Source: Ephydatia muelleri
Taxonomy: Eukaryota > Porifera > Demospongiae > Spongillida > Spongillidae
Assembly (NCBI GenBank): GCA_013339895.1
Contig: JABACO010000024.1
Coordinates: 930,001-994,000 of the forward strand
Length of the DNA: 64,000 nucleotides
Reading direction: 5' to 3'
Shown here: positions 61,101-64,000 of the stretch, piece after piece
Position numbering within the stretch: position 1 is the stretch's first letter
Layout: each line of letters starts with the position of its first letter
Program-made: the position numbers and the translations under genes
The notes under the pieces: model-generated
Database searches by the model: none
Told to the model about the DNA's origin: nothing
What the model saw: only the letters and a program-made list of their open reading frames with translations

Positions 61101-62931
61101 CATTTCCTCCAAATTCATCTGGAAAGGTATGAATTCACAAGTGGGGAGTTGGGCGAAGACTTGCGTCCAATGTCAAAGCTCAAAGATCCACATGCACATC
61201 AAGAGTCCTTTGGAAACATTCAATGTGCCCCATCGTCGGTTTGACCACATTCATGTGGATCTAGTGGGCCCCTTCCACCTTCCGATGGTTTCACCCATCT
61301 TTTGACAATTGTGGACCGTTTCTCCCGTTGGCCGGAAGCAGTCCCTCTCAATGACATATCTACCGTTGCCTGCGCTCTGGCCCTCATATACCATTGGATC
61401 TCACGTTTTGGGATTCCCATGGACATGTCCTCAGACCGGGGATCCCAATTCACTTCACAGTTATGGTAATCCGTTGCCAAGTTGTTAGGGATCACACTTC
61501 ATCATACCACGGCCTACCACCCACTAGCCAACGGTCTGGTGGAAAGATTCCATCGCCATCTGAAGACGTCCCTACGCGCCCGTCTGACAGGTCCTCAGTG
61601 GGCACAAGAATTGCCTTGGGTACTTTTGGGTATTCGCACCGCCCCAAAGGAGGACTTAGGATGCTCCTCAGCAGAATTGGTCTACGGAGCCCCCGTCACG
61701 GTACCTGGAGAATTTTTCCCAGCTCACACTTCACAACCTAATCACAACTCCGAGTTACAGCGTCTCCGTGAGCAAGTTCAGGCACTAGTTCCCATTCCTA
61801 CCTCCCACCATGGGATTACACCCATCTCAATCCCACCTGACCTGCAACACTCTCAATATATATTTATACGTCGCGATTCACATCGTACACCTCTCCAGCG
61901 CCCTTATGAGGGCCCCTTCAAAGTTCTTCAGCCAGGTGAAAAAAACTTTACAATTGACATAGGAGGACGAAAAGATACTGTTTCGGTGGACCGATTAAAA
62001 CCTGCACATATAGAATTTCAAGTTCCAGTAGCAGTGGCCAAACACAGAGGACGACCTCCAAGGAAGGTTCAACCTACCTCAACACAGTCCCATACACCTG
62101 ACAGCCGTTCAGACATCCCTTTACCCTTACACACAAGGTCTGGACGCCAGGTTAATTTACCACGTCGCTTCATCTCGGTTCTGGGGGGAGTGGTGTAGCA
62201 GCTACGGGCTACCAAGTATACGGAGAACCAGATTTATCTGAGCTGCTAGTTAATAAAACACACACGTGATTTTTTTTTTGGTGTAGAGTGTACATGTGAA
62301 TTGCTACACCATTCATTTCAAAGCATGTGCTACATTTCCATAGCAAGTACTGGAAATTATATAATGTATGTGTTAGGTCCCTTTTTGCGGAAATGATTCC
62401 AAATGATGAATACTGTACACTGAAATAAGAAGGAATTATGTTCATAACTAATGGCAATTTTTGCTGTAACTAATATATACAAGTATTTCAACTGACGTGT
62501 CCATCAAATTTACAAAATTAAGTGTTAGGTTTTTGGGTAAGGATGTTAAACTGTATATACCCACCATGCAAAACATAGCCTGCTGGATCATAAGTTACAA
62601 AGCAAATTTTATAAACAGTACAAATCTATATATTTCTGTCACATCTTACCTGTCTCTAGAGTGTGAATTGTGATTGGAGTGCAGTAGTCCCCAAAATGTA
62701 CCGTCTTGGCCCTTACACGTACAGTGTACTCAGTGTGTGGTTCAAGAGAAATCAGATCATTACTGGTTGTGTCCTGAACTTCACAAAGCTGTTCACTTCC
62801 ACCGTGCATAGTGTAGCTGACTTGATATTGTCTTATGATACACTTTGTATCATTTGGAGGTTGCCAAGATATGGATATAGATGTGCTATAGACACTATCA
62901 ACTTTCAGTCCAATTGGAGGAGAAGGAATTT
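55113..62931 (-). CDS. FN3 - Roc-like GTPase - COR - Death domain protein (5' end off window)
   Basis: Exons: 62650-62931 (one whole fibronectin III domain, [10 protein letters not shown]...YTVRVRAKT, phase 1 on both sides), 55886-58023 (712 residues), 55723-55753 ([10 protein letters not shown]), and a Death-domain exon about 55500-55113 ([38 protein letters not shown]), stop TAG 55113-55115. In the large exon, numbered from an in-frame ATG at 58030: P-loop GTPRAGKT (29-36), DGGGQ (220-224, DxxGQ type) and THKD (309-312) define a Roc/MFHAS1-style GTPase. A COR-like region follows ([31 protein letters not shown]). The join between 55723 and the Death exon is unresolved in phase. Likely an intracellular signalling or immune-type sensor (inference from domains). 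Upstream exons lie beyond 64000; the FN3/GTPase intron holds a gypsy element. Confidence 0.8.
58244..62308 (+). mobile_element. Ty3/gypsy LTR retrotransposon with very short LTRs
   Basis: LTRs at 58244-58357 (114 bp) and 62194-62308 (115 bp), both TGTAGC...CTACA, differ at about five positions. A 4-bp duplication CCAT flanks the element (58240-58243, 62309-62312). The primer-binding region begins TGGTGACCC at 58359, one base after the LTR; the polypurine tract CTGGGGGGAGTGG (62181-62193) abuts the right LTR. Domain order protease, RT, RNase H, integrase places it in Ty3/gypsy. It lies opposite to the host gene, in its intron. Confidence 0.95.
58388..62198 (+). pseudogene. Gag-Pol remnant of the gypsy element
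   Basis: The gag start is at 58388; the frame is disrupted at 58567-58645 by a G-rich repetitive insertion. A zinc-knuckle-like [14 protein letters not shown] occurs at about 59000, protease DTGAEISV near 59153, and reverse transcriptase [15 protein letters not shown] and FVYIDDML near 59964-60062 (YIDD intact). RNase H and tether follow to about 60700. The integrase core ([17 protein letters not shown]) and C-terminal region are open from 61482 to the TAG at about 62198. Breaks: stop at about 59684, frameshifts near 59850, 60500, 60560, 61130 and 61465. The element is not active as it stands. Divergence of the LTRs fits a fairly old insertion. Confidence 0.9.
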
Positions 62932-63786
62932 CTAGTAGCAAAAAATGCAAGAACATTGCTTAGTTGCTGAACGATACATAGTATATCAGTGAGTGGAATT
63001 CACAATACATCTGTGATTAGGATTCATATTAAACGAAATTCCTCTGATTCAAGAGAGGAAAATTCAAACTAGTGAACATTGGAGTACAAACTACATGTCT
63101 TCCAACAGTCAGGATAGAGTAGTTAGACGTTTTATTGTTATTCAGAAGCAATCATACAACTGTGACACATCTTTGGATTTATTTGCATCATAATGTAAAG
63201 TATAAGCCAAGTAGTAATGTGTGCACTCTCACATGTTTAAAATTACATGGAATATGTTCAATGAACTAGTACTGTAACTACCCTTTAGTTTAGAAGTGCA
63301 AACAGAGTGTATTATGTTTGGTATGTTTGACAATTTCATAAAGTCTAACAAGACACTAGACTTGAACTATATTACAAGTATTCCAGCAGTCCTATAACAC
63401 TTGGACGTCATATGATGTGATCCTTACTTTGAAAGAGCCATGATTAAGCAACAACATTTTGTTGGCTGTATAGGACGTTAGGCAGAATTTGTGCATATAT
63501 ACAGATGAGCTTCCCAAAGCAAATTTTTCTTATTGATGAGTTGTGAGTATAGCTCTTCTATAAATAGGTCTGAACAATTCGTAGGCTCTGGGTCAGTATG
63601 AAATGCACTGTGTGACCCTTCATGTATGAGTGCAGTTTGTATTATTGGGACAAGCTTTGTACTTTGTATGGGACTTTTTGACAGGTATTATGGCTCGACA
63701 GTGAAGGGAGAAATTTGTATTATTTTCACAATGCAGTATTCATACACCGAAGTGACAATTCGATACATTTACAAAACCTACTACCA

Positions 63787-64000
63787 CTAAACGACAGAAT
63801 TGAAGGTAGGGGAAAGGGTTGGAGGCAAAGTTCCCAAAACAGATGCAGCATTCCCCCTCTGAATGGCAACTGAAAAACTTTGCATGAGGTATGCTAGAGA
63901 GCTTTTGTCACCTGTGGTGTTTGCAATGCGGCGACCCAAGTCCGTCAAAAATGACATGGAGCGAGGGCTGCAGACTCCAGAAGTTTCAAAGGCAACAGGA
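63787..64000 (-). pseudogene. C-terminal fragment of a reverse-transcriptase-type element
   Basis: The minus-strand frame enters at 64000 and ends at TAG 63787-63789. It contains VCSPRSMSFLTDLGRRIANT, then SFSVAIQRGNAASVLGT. The LGRRI...QRGNAASV pattern is known to me from the C-terminal ends of retroelement-like ORFs in cnidarians and sponges, comparable in position to the fragment at 7621-7971. Truncated by the window edge. 62932-63786 is intron-like with nothing else recognised. Confidence 0.5.

Larger units (their letters stand above)
58104..62400. mobile_element. MITE interrupted by the gypsy insertion
   Basis: 58104-58243 and 62309-62400 are the two halves of one short element. The ends GGATTGTTTCCACGAAAAGG and (inverted) GGAATCATTTCCGCAAAAAG are imperfect terminal inverted repeats, both followed by GACCTA. 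Joining at the duplicated CCAT gives AATTAGCCATTCATTTCAA, exactly the sequence found uninterrupted at 12428-12534 and 5898-5995. Confidence 0.75.

Overview
The window looks like nuclear DNA of an early-branching animal, most likely a demosponge of the Amphimedon type. This is an inference from four things: intron-rich genes with GT-AG splicing, a fibronectin III / Roc-type GTPase / Death-domain gene of the kind expanded in sponges, sponge-style transposable-element remnants, and very dense minisatellites. No bacterial features, rRNA, tRNA or CRISPR array were recognised.

Layout. 1-2851 (-): sorting nexin 4 gene, 3' end off the window. 2852-3339: short shared upstream region. 3340-7007 (+): proteasome alpha-2 subunit gene, complete in nine exons. 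7008-10259: transposon graveyard (reverse-transcriptase-associated fragment, PIF/Harbinger, pogo/Tigger). 10260-42667 (-): cytosolic aspartyl-tRNA synthetase, 19 exons rebuilt by splice sites, reading phase and homology; its first exon is missing, possibly in the 1000-N gap at 42908-43907 or beyond. Four introns of this gene are very large. They hold a PAR-type bZIP gene on the opposite strand (18010-18899), two tandem copies of a piggyBac element of which one carries a second, nearly intact piggyBac at TTAA, a tandemly duplicated small SAM-domain gene with Ty3/gypsy debris, and many minisatellites. 43908-50200: minisatellite array, then about 4 kb with almost nothing recognisable, then a viral-type DNA polymerase B fragment. 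50587-51164 (-): unrecognised gene. 51485-53447: DNA transposon with 40-bp inverted ends. 53876-54059: near-perfect 184-bp palindrome. 55113-62931 (-): FN3-GTPase-COR-Death gene. Its FN3/GTPase intron contains a Ty3/gypsy element with LTRs of only 114-115 bp, inserted in an older MITE. 63787-64000 (-): another reverse-transcriptase-associated fragment.

How it fits together. SNX4 (endosomal recycling), PSMA2 (20S proteasome) and AspRS (translation) are housekeeping genes. The bZIP is a transcription factor and the FN3-GTPase-Death gene is a likely signalling or immune-type sensor. The most informative part is the archaeology of nested insertions: for two insertions (piggyBac in piggyBac, and gypsy in MITE) the unoccupied target site is preserved elsewhere in this same window, so event order can be read directly. 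Two direct segmental duplications sit in neighbouring AspRS introns and may be real or may be uncollapsed haplotypes in the assembly.
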